Assembly: GCA_030247555.1 (NCBI GenBank) | Contig: JAOTSD010000004.1 | Span: 1 to 64,000, forward strand | Reading direction: 5' to 3' | Length of the DNA: 64,000 nucleotides | From: Siculibacillus sp. | GTDB lineage: Bacteria; Pseudomonadota; Alphaproteobacteria; Rhizobiales; Ancalomicrobiaceae | Shown: in pieces, positions 45,216 to 54,818 of the stretch | Position numbering within the stretch: the first letter of the stretch is position 1 | Layout: every line of letters starts with the position of its first letter | Position numbers and translations under genes: made by a program | The notes under the pieces: model-generated | The model's input: only the letters and a program-made list of their open reading frames with translations | Databases searched by the model: none | What the model was told of the DNA's origin: nothing

Positions 45216-45842
45216 TCACCTGATCCGCTGCTTGGTTTGCTTGACCGTTCGTTGCGTGGCCTGGGGCGCGAGCGGGGCGTGGGCGCGGGCGGATCGTTCC
45301 CGACGCGACCAGACGACGACGTTGCGGTAGACGCGCAGGTCGATCTCGGGCGGCAGACGGTAGCTCTGGTCGCCCTCCGCCTTCTTCAGCTTGCCGAGCG
45401 AGACGTGCTTGGTGTCGGTCAGATCCTCGCCGTTGCCGAGCCGGTCGATCGCGACCAGCCAGATCTCGAGATCGCGGCCGGGGGTGACGGAGAGCTTCTC
45501 GAGCTTCAGCTCCGACGTGGCGAGGCGGGCGATCGCCCGACCTCCCGCCTTCTCGCCGGGCGCGCCGGGACGGAAGCCGCCTTCGAGCACCGAGGCGGGG
45601 GGGAGCGGCGCCGGCTTCGCGGGGGCGGCGAGAGGGCTCGGCGGGGGCACGGCGGCGTTCAGTGGGGGGCGGCGCTTGTCGACGACGACGGGTTCGGGCG
45701 GGATCTCCGCGATCGGACGTTGCGGGCCGGGGACGGCGGCCGGCGGTGTCTCGGTGCCGGCGGCCACGGACCCGCGCCCCGAGGAGAGGGCGACGGCCAG
45801 AGCCGTCAGCATCGCGGTGGCGATGAGCGTGGTGGCGCGCAT
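45216..45842 (-). CDS. Exported DM13-like protein lacking the usual cysteine
   Basis: A 208-residue protein with a signal peptide (residues 1-28), a ~60-residue Pro/Ala-rich linker and a C-terminal domain resembling DM13: SLGKLKKAEGDQSYRLPPEID followed by YRNVVVWSRRE. In DM13 domains this last strand normally ends VVIWC, with a conserved, probably redox-active Cys; here it is Ser. If the assignment is right, redox function is lost or altered. A basic tail follows. It lies on the same strand upstream of the RGG cold-shock gene. Confidence 0.65.
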   Translation of the reverse strand: MRATTLIATAMLTALAVALSSGRGSVAAGTETPPAAVPGPQRPIAEIPPEPVVVDKRRPPLNAAVPPPSPLAAPAKPAPLPPASVLEGGFRPGAPGEKAGGRAIARLATSELKLEKLSVTPGRDLEIWLVAIDRLGNGEDLTDTKHVSLGKLKKAEGDQSYRLPPEIDLRVYRNVVVWSRRERSARAHAPLAPQATQRTVKQTKQRIR

Positions 45843-45984
45843 GAACGTCCTCGTCTCGACGGGCCCGGTTGCGACCGACATAGTACGACGGCCGGCCGGT
45901 TGCGAGTCGTGGTGGTACGACTGGCGGATTCGTGATCGCCTCCGCGACCGGGCGGACTACGCCGGCGTTCCGACGAGGTAGACC

Positions 45985-46665
45985 ATGAGTGACGCCCCCT
46001 CCGCCCCGCAACTGCGCCTCGCCGTCGTGCCGGTGACGCCGCTCGAGCAGAATGCGGCGATCCTCTTCGACGACACCAGCAAGCGGGGCGTGGTCACCGA
46101 TCCGGGCGGCGATGCGCCGCGGCTCCTCGATGCGCTGGAGAAGCTCGGGGTGACGGTCGAGAAGATCCTGATCACCCACGGCCACTTCGATCACGCTGGC
46201 GGCGCCGCCGACCTCAAGGAGGCGCTGGAGCGGCGGTACGGTCGGCCGGTGCCGATCGAGGGGCCGCACCGCGACGACGCCTTCCTGCTCGAGCGTATCC
46301 CCGAATCGGGCGCACGCTGGGGCGTCGGCGGGCTCAGGGCCTGCGTCTCGGACCGCTATCTCGAGGACGGCGACGAGGTGAGCTTCGCCGGAGTGGTGCT
46401 GAAGGCGGTTCACTGTCCGGGCCACTCGCCCGGCAGCATCGTCTATTTCCAGCCGGAGGTGCGTCTGGCGATCGTCGGCGACGTCATCTTCGCCGGGTCG
46501 ATCGGTCGCACCGATCTGCCGCGCGGCGACCATGCGACGCTGATGCGGTCGATCCGCGAGAAGCTGCTGCCGCTCGGCGACGACGTCGGTTTCCTGCCCG
46601 GCCACGGGCCGACCTCGACGCTCGGGGCGGAGCGGGCGAACAATCCCTTCCTCGTCGACGACTGA
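45985..46665 (+). CDS. Glyoxalase-II-like MBL-fold hydrolase (YcbL type)
   Basis: A 226-residue metallo-beta-lactamase-fold enzyme with a complete metal site: THGHFDHAGG, the CPGHSPGS histidine, VGDVIFAGSIGRTDLP aspartate and LPGHGPTS histidine. The IGRTDLP segment is typical of glyoxalase II-like YcbL proteins, which hydrolyse thioesters such as S-lactoylglutathione. No signal peptide. Single gene. Confidence 0.93.
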   Translation: MSDAPSAPQLRLAVVPVTPLEQNAAILFDDTSKRGVVTDPGGDAPRLLDALEKLGVTVEKILITHGHFDHAGGAADLKEALERRYGRPVPIEGPHRDDAFLLERIPESGARWGVGGLRACVSDRYLEDGDEVSFAGVVLKAVHCPGHSPGSIVYFQPEVRLAIVGDVIFAGSIGRTDLPRGDHATLMRSIREKLLPLGDDVGFLPGHGPTSTLGAERANNPFLVDD

Positions 46666-46718
46666 CGGCGAGAGAGAAGGCGCCGGCCGGCGGTCGGCCG
46701 TGGCGGTCCGGTTGCGCT

Positions 46719-47096
46719 TCAGGCGTCGGCGCGCACCGCCGCGAGGCCCTCCTCGAGCAGGTCGCCGACGTTGGGGATGCCCATCAGGTAGCGGGCGGTG
46801 GAGCGCACGGCGCGTTCGTGGGCGCGGCGGATGGCGACGGGCCATTCCTCCGATTCGAAGTCGCCGCGACCGATCCACACCAGCGCCACCAGTTCGGCCT
46901 GCTCGTCGATGTTGAGCCCCTCGATGACGCCGCGGATCTGGTCCTCGGTGCCGTCCTCGGCGATGTCCTCGAAGAGGTGGCCGGCGCCCGACTCGTAGCT
47001 GTCCTCGCCGCTGTCGAATTCGGCGTCTCCGTCCTTGGAATCGAGCAGACGGAGGTGCTCGACGAGGTCCAGGACCTTCTCGACCGAGATCTCCAT
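46719..47096 (-). CDS. DUF3775 family protein
   Basis: A 125-residue, acidic, all-helical cytoplasmic protein. The block IEGLNIDEQAELVALVWIGRGDF followed by EEWPVAIRRA and MGIPNVGDLLEEGL matches DUF3775, common in Hyphomicrobiales. Function unknown. Start 47096 precedes MEISVEKVLDLV. Confidence 0.8.
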   Translation of the reverse strand: MEISVEKVLDLVEHLRLLDSKDGDAEFDSGEDSYESGAGHLFEDIAEDGTEDQIRGVIEGLNIDEQAELVALVWIGRGDFESEEWPVAIRRAHERAVRSTARYLMGIPNVGDLLEEGLAAVRADA

Positions 47097-47278
47097 GATG
47101 TCCTCGCTTTCCGACGGGGTTCTTCGCCGTCTCGCGACGTCATCATGGGCCGGACGCGGATCCGGGGCCTTGAGCGGGATCAAAATCACGGGAGGGGGCG
47201 GTTCGTCGGGCGGCGCTCATCTTTCGTCAACGCGGCCGTCGGATCGTCGGGGAGACTTCCGAATCGAGGTTCTCCGCC

Positions 47279-47632
47279 ATGTCCGGGTCACTCGCCGGTC
47301 ACGTCCTGCCGATCGTCCTGCTGCTCGTCTCCAACGTGTTCATGACCTTCGCCTGGTACGGCCATCTCGCCCATGCCCATCGACCGCTGTGGATGGTGGT
47401 TCTGGTCAGCTGGGGCATCGCCTTCTTCGAATACTGCGTCGCCGTGCCGGCCAACCGCTGGGGCCACGCTTTCTATTCCGCGGTGGAGCTGAAGACCATC
47501 CAGGAGGTGGTGACACTCCTCATTTTCGGCGTTTTCTCCTTCGTCTATCTGAAGGAGCCGCTGAGCTGGAATCACATGCTCGGCTTCGGACTGATCGCGC
47601 TCGGCGCGGCACTCGTCTTCCAGAAGTGGTGA
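47279..47632 (+). CDS. DMT-family small membrane protein (DUF486)
   Basis: A 117-residue protein with four hydrophobic helices, similar to the DUF486/EamA-like small transporters (FMTFAWYGHLA, FFEYCVAVPANRWGH, QEVVTLLIFGVFSFVYLKE). It probably works as a dimer; substrate unknown. It is seven bases upstream of a SemiSWEET gene, giving a two-gene membrane operon. A GAGG sequence lies before the start. Confidence 0.87.
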   Translation: MSGSLAGHVLPIVLLLVSNVFMTFAWYGHLAHAHRPLWMVVLVSWGIAFFEYCVAVPANRWGHAFYSAVELKTIQEVVTLLIFGVFSFVYLKEPLSWNHMLGFGLIALGAALVFQKW

Positions 47633-47639
47633 TCCTCCG

Positions 47640-47900
47640 ATGTTCCCTCTCCATGTCGAAGTGGTCGGCTCGATCGCCGCGCTGCTCACGACCCTGTGCT
47701 GGCTGCCGCAGACGCTGCGCGCCGTCAGATCGCGCGACACCGCATCGTTGTCGCTCTCGACTTTCGCGGTCTTCGTCGCCGGGATCGTGCTGTGGCTGGT
47801 CTACGGCATCCTCATCGGCTCGTGGCCGGTGATCTTGGCCAACGTCTTCTCGCTCGGTCTCAATCTGACGATCGTGGTGCAGAAGCTCCGGCACGGGTGA
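47640..47900 (+). CDS. SemiSWEET-type sugar transporter
   Basis: An 86-residue protein with three transmembrane helices and the PQ-loop WLPQTLRAVRSRDTASLSLS in helix 1-2. SemiSWEETs form dimers that let sugars diffuse across the membrane. GTG/ATG ambiguity is absent; the ATG at 47640 follows GATCCTCCG. It is probably co-transcribed with the DUF486 gene. Confidence 0.9.
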   Translation: MFPLHVEVVGSIAALLTTLCWLPQTLRAVRSRDTASLSLSTFAVFVAGIVLWLVYGILIGSWPVILANVFSLGLNLTIVVQKLRHG

Positions 47901-47927
47901 GCCGGGCGAGGGAGGCCCCCGCCCGGC
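47901..47927. terminator. Hairpin between convergent SemiSWEET and yjhX genes
   Basis: Eight-base arms 47901-47908 and 47920-47927 start immediately after the SemiSWEET stop, within the 31-base gap between two gene ends. No T-run is seen. Confidence 0.5.
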
Positions 47928-47931
47928 CCGG

Positions 47932-48186
47932 TCAGCGGTTGTCGGGCTGCGAGCGGACGGCGCGGCGGCCGAACTCGGAGACGACATAGGGGGCACCGCC
48001 CTTCGAGGCGATCAACCGGCGACGGCGGAGCCGTTCGAAGGTGGGGAGATCGCAATCGACGAAACGGTTGCCGTCGCGGTCGAGGCAGTCGACGGCGACG
48101 ATGCGGCGGCCGTCACGGTGGTGACGGATACAGCCGCCCTGGGCCAGCACGTGCAGCACGCGCTGTTCCTCGCGGGAGATGTTCAA
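47932..48186 (-). CDS. YjhX/TopAI family (UPF0386) protein
   Basis: An 84-residue protein matching the YjhX family nearly end to end: MNISREEQRVLHVLAQGG, a central CLDRDGNRFVDCDL and LRRRRLIASKGGAPY. In E. coli YjhX (TopAI) inhibits topoisomerase I and is neutralised by the acetyltransferase-like YjhQ. No GNAT-type partner gene is adjacent, so it is either an orphan or has another role in alphaproteobacteria, where the family is widespread. Confidence 0.88.
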   Translation of the reverse strand: MNISREEQRVLHVLAQGGCIRHHRDGRRIVAVDCLDRDGNRFVDCDLPTFERLRRRRLIASKGGAPYVVSEFGRRAVRSQPDNR

Positions 48187-49716
<1,530 letters not shown>

Positions 49717-49740
49717 GCGATCGCGCGAACGACGACACGC

Positions 49741-49776
49741 GACGAGGCCCGTCGGAGCGATCCGACGGGCCTCGTC
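49741..49776. terminator. Strong hairpin terminator after aatA
   Basis: A perfect 16-base inverted repeat (49741-49756 with 49761-49776, GCGA loop) lies 24 bases after aatA and faces a leftward gene ending at 49795, so it can act on both sides, although no T-run follows. Confidence 0.78.
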
Positions 49777-49794
49777 GCATTCGGGCCGGAGCTC

Positions 49795-50124
49795 TCACTC
49801 GCAGGCGCAGAGGTAGTTCGGAGCGGCGACCTCCTTGCCGCCATAGCCGACCCAGCAGGCCTTCGCCCAATTGGGCTTCAGGTTGTAGCCGGGGCGATAG
49901 CCGTTCATGTCGGTGGCGCAGACGGTGAACTGGTCGTTGGTCTGGCGGCCTCCCGGCACGTGGATGCCGGAGACGACGGGGGACATGTTTCGGGCGCGGC
50001 AGACGTCGCCGCAGAAGCGTCCATCGCCGGCGAACCATTGAACGCCGTCGCCCGGCGAGGCGGCGGCGGGCAGCGCGAGGAGCGGCAGGGCCGTCAGGGC
50101 GGCGAGAGCGAGCTTGCGTTTCAT
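49795..50124 (-). CDS. Small Cys-rich secreted protein, hypothetical
   Basis: A 109-residue protein with a strong signal peptide (MKRKLALAALTALPLLALP, cleavage near AAA-SP). The ~85-residue mature domain has six cysteines in the pattern FCGDVC, VCATD, ACWVG and CAC near the C-terminus and an NWAKACWVGYGG segment, suggesting a disulfide-stabilised periplasmic or extracellular domain. Family not recognised. Confidence 0.72.
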   Translation of the reverse strand: MKRKLALAALTALPLLALPAAASPGDGVQWFAGDGRFCGDVCRARNMSPVVSGIHVPGGRQTNDQFTVCATDMNGYRPGYNLKPNWAKACWVGYGGKEVAAPNYLCACE

Positions 50125-50208
50125 CGAAGGTCTCCTGGGATGCCGCCTCGACGGGAGGCCTCGGCAGGTGATCTCACCGTAAAATCACGTAGTGTTCAAG
50201 CGTCGGCC

Positions 50209-51522
50209 TCAGCCGGCCTCGTCGCCCTGGCTGGGCGGGACGAACGGCGAGAGCATCACCTTGTCGATGCGGCGGCCGTCCATGTCGACGACCTCGAAGA
50301 CCCAATCGCCGATGCGTGCCTTGTCGCCCTCGCTCGGGATGCGGTTCAACACCGACAGCATCAGGCCGCCGAGGGTGTGGTAGCCGGAAGGCTCGAGATC
50401 CGGCAGGTCGACGAGGCGCTCGAGTTCGTCGATCGGCGTGTCGCCGTCGAACAGCCAGGAGCCGTCGTCGCGCCGGAACGGACCGGAGACGTGCGGGGCG
50501 TCGACGTCGGCGAAGTCGCCGGCGATGCCCTCGACGATGTCGGTCAGGGTGACGAGGCCCTGCAGTCCGCCGTATTCGTCGACGACGAAGGCGGCGTGGA
50601 CCGGGGTGTCGCGGAAGCGCTCGAGCAGCTTCAGCACCGGCGCCGATTCCGGCACCACCAGCGGCTGCTTCAGATGCGCCTTCCAGTCGAGCGGTCGGCC
50701 GGCGACGGCGTCGCGCAGCAGATCCTTCTTGTAGAGAAGGCCGGCCGGCTCGTCGATCGAGATCTCGGCGACGATCATCGCCGAATAAGGGCAGGCGAGA
50801 ACTTCCTCGAGGAAACGTTCGGGCGGATCGTTGGGGTCGATCCAATAGAGATCGGGCCTCGGCGTCATCACCGCGCGTACCGGCCGGTCGGCGACGCGCA
50901 TGACGCCCTCCAGCATCTCGCGCTCCTCGGGCTCGAGCACTCCCGATTCGACGCCCTCGGCCAGCACGTGCATCACCTCGTCCTCGGTGACGTCGCCGCC
51001 CGTCGGCTCGTCGACCCCGAGAAGGCGCAGGACACGGTTCGAAGTGCCGGTCAGCAGGAGCACGAAGGGCGTGGTGGAACGAGAGAAGATCTCCACCAGC
51101 CCGGCGACGCGCAGGGCGATCGGCTCGGGCCGGGCGATGGCGATGCGCTTCGGCACCAGTTCGCCGAAGACAACGGTGACGAAGGTCATGGCGAGCATCA
51201 CCACGGCGAAGGCGGTCTCGGCCGCTGCCCATGCGAAGGCCGGAAAAGTCGCCGAAAGCCAGTCGGTGAGACGTTGCGACAGTTGCGCGCCGGAGGATGC
51301 GCCGGCGACGAGGCCGATCAGCGTGATGCCGATCTGGACGGTGGACAGGAACCGGCCGGGGTGTTCACCGAGGTCCATGGCGCGGCGGGCGCGTTCGTCA
51401 CCGTCCTCGTGGAGGGCGATCAGACGCGGCTTGCGGGCCGAGACGAGCGCCATCTCGGAGGCCACGAAGAACGCGTTGATGAGCGTGAGAAACAGGAAGA
51501 TCGAGAGTTCGACGATCAACAT
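50209..51522 (-). CDS. CNNM/CorC-HlyC family membrane protein
   Basis: A 437-residue protein: N-terminal DUF21/CNNM domain with four helices (IVELSIFLFLTLINAFFVASEMALVSARK), a pair of CBS domains (~210-335) and a C-terminal CorC_HlyC FAD-like domain (~345-425). Such proteins are linked to Mg/Co efflux or tolerance and are often annotated hemolysin-like. Start 51522 begins directly before helix 1. Divergent from the EF-G-like gene across 412 bases. Confidence 0.93.
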   Translation of the reverse strand: MLIVELSIFLFLTLINAFFVASEMALVSARKPRLIALHEDGDERARRAMDLGEHPGRFLSTVQIGITLIGLVAGASSGAQLSQRLTDWLSATFPAFAWAAAETAFAVVMLAMTFVTVVFGELVPKRIAIARPEPIALRVAGLVEIFSRSTTPFVLLLTGTSNRVLRLLGVDEPTGGDVTEDEVMHVLAEGVESGVLEPEEREMLEGVMRVADRPVRAVMTPRPDLYWIDPNDPPERFLEEVLACPYSAMIVAEISIDEPAGLLYKKDLLRDAVAGRPLDWKAHLKQPLVVPESAPVLKLLERFRDTPVHAAFVVDEYGGLQGLVTLTDIVEGIAGDFADVDAPHVSGPFRRDDGSWLFDGDTPIDELERLVDLPDLEPSGYHTLGGLMLSVLNRIPSEGDKARIGDWVFEVVDMDGRRIDKVMLSPFVPPSQGDEAG

Positions 51523-51934
51523 CCAAGAAGTCGGGCAGGGCCCCTCCGAACCAACACGGCGCGGACCATACCATGTTTCGGCGGCGGCGGGGGGCGGATC
51601 GCCGGATTCCCGCGACGGCGCGAAGTGGAGTGGTGGCTAAGGAGTGTTGCGGATCGCAGAATCGCCGAGTGTGCCGTGCAACGGCGCTCCGAAACCGGAA
51701 TTAATACATATTCGTCAATCCCTTGTTCCGAAGGCGAAGAGGGCCTCCGACCGCGGTGCAGCGACGATTGCGGAGCGCTCCGGGGTCGGCCCGTCTTGTC
51801 AGGCGGCGAATTCGGCGCAACGATCCGCCCCGGCGACGGGCCTCGCGACGAGGCTCTGGCGCCGTCCTCACCGCGGCGGAGCGCGTCCGTCGCGGAGCAC
51901 AACGATCAGAACATAAAGAGAACTGGAGACCGTC
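51523..51934. promoter_or_regulatory. Divergent region upstream of the EF-G-like gene
   Basis: A 412-base gap between divergent genes. It includes the most AT-rich short stretch in this part of the window (51696-51718, AATTAATACATATTC), a plausible promoter core about 220 bases before the EF-G-like start, and a second AT-rich spot at 51904-51920 (AGAACATAAAGAG). Frames through it are shadow-like. No gene is supported. Confidence 0.45.
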
Positions 51935-54007
51935 ATGACCGACGCCAACGGAGGGACGAACAGCGGCAGACGAGGTGGCCCCCGGTGCGTGGCGCTCGTG
52001 GGGCCCTTCGGCAGCGGCAAGACGACGTTGCTGGAAGCCATTCTCGAACGCACGGGGGCCGTGACCCGAGCAGGAACCGTGGCGGCGGGCAACACCGTCG
52101 GCGACGCGTCGCAGGAAGCTCGCGAGCACCACATGGGTGTCGAACTCAACATCGCGGAATGCGAATTCCTCGGAGATCGGTACACCTTCATCGATTGCCC
52201 CGGGTCGGTCGAATATCTCTTCGAAGGTGAAGCCGCATTGGCCGGTGTCGACGTCGCGGTGGTCGTGGCGGAAGCCGACGAGAAGAAGATCCCGGCGCTG
52301 CAACTGACCCTGCGCATGCTCGAGGATCGCGAGATCCCGCACATCCTCTTCCTCAACAAGCTGGACAAGACCGAAGGCGGCGTCCGCGAGGTGCTCGAGC
52401 TGATGCAGCCGGCGTCGCGCGCGCCGATGGTGCTGCGCCAGATCCCGCTGATCAAGGACGGCGCCACGATCGGGTCGATCGATCTGGCGCTGGAGCGCGC
52501 CCACATCTGGCACGAGCACGCGCCTTCCGAGATCACCGCGATCCCGGACGGCGAGAGGGCGGCCGAAATGGAGGCGCGCTACCAGATGTTGGAGCGCATC
52601 GCCGACTACGACGACCATCTGATGGAGGAACTTCTCTCCGACGTCGCCCCGCCGATCGATGAGATCTTCGGCGATCTCGGCAAGGAACTGCGCGCCGGCC
52701 AGATCTGCCCGGTGTTCATCGGTTCGGCCGAACACGGCAACGGCATCGGCCGCCTTCTGAAGGCGTTGCGTCACGAGGCGCCGGGCCTCTACGAGACGCA
52801 GGAGCGCCTCGGGCTCTCCTCCAACGGCGAAGCCGTCGTTCAGGTGATGAAGACCATCCACACGCCGCACGGCGGCAAGCTGTCGGTGGTGCGGGTGTTC
52901 TCGGGCAAGGTCGCCGACGGACTCACCCTCTACGCCTCCGACGGGTCGTCGGACCGCATCTCGGGAATCTACAAGCTGGTCGGCAAGGACCAACAGAAGA
53001 AGTCCGAGGCGGTGGCCGGCGAGACGGTGGCGCTCGGCAAGGTCGAACCGGCGCAGACCGGGATGACGCTGACCTCCCACAAGGGCGGCATGCCGGAACT
53101 CGCCGTCATCGAACCGCCGGCGCCGGTGATGGGCTTCGCCATCGCTTCCGCCGACCACAAGGACGACGTCAAGCTCTCCTCGGTGATCACCAAGATCACC
53201 GAAGAGGACCCGTCGCTCAGGATCCGTCAGGATCACGACACCGGCGAAACCCTGCTCGAAGGCCAGGGCGAGATGCATCTGCGCGTCGCGCTCGAGCGAT
53301 TGGAGCACAAGTTCGGCATCAAGGTGAAGTCGACCCCGGCGAGCGTGCCCTACAAGGAGTCGGTCCACGGTCACGCCGCGGTGCGCGGCCGCCACAAGAA
53401 GCAATCCGGCGGCCACGGTCAGTTCGGCGACGTGGCGCTCGAGGTGACCGCCGGCGAACGGGGCTCCGGCTTCGTCTTCGTCGACAAGATCACCGGCGGC
53501 GTGGTGCCGCGCCAGTACATCCCGGCGGTCGAAGAAGGTGTCCGCGACTTCCTCGACAAGGGGCTGCACGGCTTCCCCGTCGTCGACCTGCAGGTCTCGC
53601 TCACCGACGGCAGCTACCACACGGTCGACAGCTCCGACATGGCGTTCAAGACCGCGGCCCAGATCGGCATGCGCGAGGCGATGGCGAAGGTGCACTCGGT
53701 GCTGCTCGAGCCGATCCTCCGGGTGTCGATCACCACGCCCTCGGACGCCACGGCGCGCATCAACCAGATCGTCTCCGGACGGCGCGGCCAGTTGCTCGGC
53801 TACGACGGCCGGCCGGGATGGTCCGGTTGGGACGTGGTCGAGGCGCTGATCCCACAGGCCGAGATGGACCATCTCATCATCGAGATCCGCTCGGCGACGC
53901 AGGGCGTCGGCTCCTTCACCCAGTCCTTCGACAATCTGGCGGAAGTGGCCGGCCATCTCGCCCAGAAGGTGCTGGAGCGAGCCAAGGCGGCGATGCAGCA
54001 GAGCTGA
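51935..54007 (+). CDS. Divergent elongation factor G-like GTPase
   Basis: A 690-residue translational GTPase with all EF-G domains in order. G1 is GPFGSGKTT, G3 DCPGS, G4 NKLD; the switch I region reads AREHHMGVELNIA instead of the canonical RGITI. Domains III-V are recognisable (GQGEMHLRVALERL, SGGHGQFGDV, GVVPRQYIPAVEEGV, RRGQLLGYDGR). It fits the EF-G-like/FusA2 subfamily, a paralogue of the main FusA that usually sits with the str operon. Its role may be recycling, stress translation or another step. Start follows TGGAGACCGTC. Confidence 0.92.
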   Translation: MTDANGGTNSGRRGGPRCVALVGPFGSGKTTLLEAILERTGAVTRAGTVAAGNTVGDASQEAREHHMGVELNIAECEFLGDRYTFIDCPGSVEYLFEGEAALAGVDVAVVVAEADEKKIPALQLTLRMLEDREIPHILFLNKLDKTEGGVREVLELMQPASRAPMVLRQIPLIKDGATIGSIDLALERAHIWHEHAPSEITAIPDGERAAEMEARYQMLERIADYDDHLMEELLSDVAPPIDEIFGDLGKELRAGQICPVFIGSAEHGNGIGRLLKALRHEAPGLYETQERLGLSSNGEAVVQVMKTIHTPHGGKLSVVRVFSGKVADGLTLYASDGSSDRISGIYKLVGKDQQKKSEAVAGETVALGKVEPAQTGMTLTSHKGGMPELAVIEPPAPVMGFAIASADHKDDVKLSSVITKITEEDPSLRIRQDHDTGETLLEGQGEMHLRVALERLEHKFGIKVKSTPASVPYKESVHGHAAVRGRHKKQSGGHGQFGDVALEVTAGERGSGFVFVDKITGGVVPRQYIPAVEEGVRDFLDKGLHGFPVVDLQVSLTDGSYHTVDSSDMAFKTAAQIGMREAMAKVHSVLLEPILRVSITTPSDATARINQIVSGRRGQLLGYDGRPGWSGWDVVEALIPQAEMDHLIIEIRSATQGVGSFTQSFDNLAEVAGHLAQKVLERAKAAMQQS

Positions 54008-54014
54008 TGGGGCC

Positions 54015-54040
54015 GGGCGGCCCGGCGAGGGCCGCCCTTT
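54015..54040 (+). terminator. Terminator of EF-G-like gene
   Basis: A nine-base stem (54015-54023 with 54029-54037, five-base loop) is followed by TTTCCCC, eight bases after the stop. Confidence 0.75.
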
Positions 54041-54047
54041 CCCCATA

Positions 54048-54086
54048 CGCCGACGGCGCGCTTCCGGAAGGGGCGCGCCGTCGGCG
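54048..54086 (-). terminator. Hairpin after the leftward membrane-protein gene
   Basis: A perfect 14-base inverted repeat (54048-54061 with 54073-54086, 11-base loop) lies immediately next to the leftward gene's stop at 54089. There is no T-run on the minus strand. Confidence 0.55.
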
Positions 54087-54088
54087 CT

Positions 54089-54613
54089 TCAACGGCCTGT
54101 CGCCGCCAATACGATCAAGACCGCCGTGTTGAATGCCAGTATGGAGAACCAGAACAGAGAGCGAAAGAAATTGAATGCGTTCGGCTTCGTGGCGTTCGTC
54201 AGACAATCCCGTGAAAAACTGCCACTCGCCCAGCCTTTGAGATCTTTGTCGGCAAATTTGGCTTCGACTTGGACGATGTAATCGGCGATGGCGAGAAGCG
54301 CGAACTCGAGACTCTTCTGTCGGCCGTATCCGACGAGCGCGAGAAACGAAGACAGTATCGGGGCAGCATAACGAGTCGCTCGCCCGCCCATGGCCTCTTG
54401 AAGTGTTGGATGGTCGCCGCCGAAGAACCAAGCATAAATCGCAGCGATCGAAACGATGACGATCATCTCGTTCTTTCGGATCTCCGCCAGCGTCATCAGA
54501 ATCTCGGCGCGCAATGCTCCATATTCCTGAAGATGGAAATCTCGCACGGTGGACTGAGGGGGCTCGATCGGGGCGAGATCGGAGTCGGGAGCTTCCTGCG
54601 ACGGCGTGTCCAT
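54089..54613 (-). CDS. Three-helix membrane protein A of the accessory islet, unknown function
   Basis: A 174-residue protein: acidic/Pro-rich N-terminus (~1-28), an amphipathic helix EYGALRAEILMTLAEIRK, TM1 (~50-66), TM2 (~80-97), a long charged cytoplasmic-type helix with IADYIVQVEAKFADKDLKGW, and TM3 (~152-170). Base composition (about 55% GC by eye) is clearly below the surroundings. The TM2-helix-TM3 layout and a Q-x-E-x-K-[FY] sequence recur in the gene at 56791, so the two may be distant relatives. No known domain is recognised; SLATT-like effectors have a comparable outline. Confidence 0.75.
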   Translation of the reverse strand: MDTPSQEAPDSDLAPIEPPQSTVRDFHLQEYGALRAEILMTLAEIRKNEMIVIVSIAAIYAWFFGGDHPTLQEAMGGRATRYAAPILSSFLALVGYGRQKSLEFALLAIADYIVQVEAKFADKDLKGWASGSFSRDCLTNATKPNAFNFFRSLFWFSILAFNTAVLIVLAATGR

Positions 54614-54818
54614 GGCTATCCGTCCGTATCGTCGTTCGACAAATCTCGGGCGACATGATCGGTCGCGGTACCGCTTCTGTCCACGATCGAAGCGAAGGCC
54701 CGGTGCGACGGCGGCTCCACCCCGATCACGGGCCTTTGAAGAGTCGTCACCGCCGCCGGCGAAACGAACGCTCCTCGCCCATCGTATGTTGAGCGAACCA
54801 TCGACGAAGAGGCGACCG

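Noticed and set aside
47932..48186. Complete YjhX-YjhQ toxin-antitoxin pair
   Set aside because: No acetyltransferase-like gene flanks the YjhX homologue on either side.
49960..52230. Long plus-strand open frame opposite the CorC-like gene
   Set aside because: Covers a complete CNNM/CorC gene on the other strand and then runs into the EF-G-like gene in another frame.
51701..54046. Long minus-strand open frame opposite the EF-G-like gene
   Set aside because: Low-complexity Arg/His/Asp-rich translation without any motif; the plus strand encodes a full EF-G-like protein.
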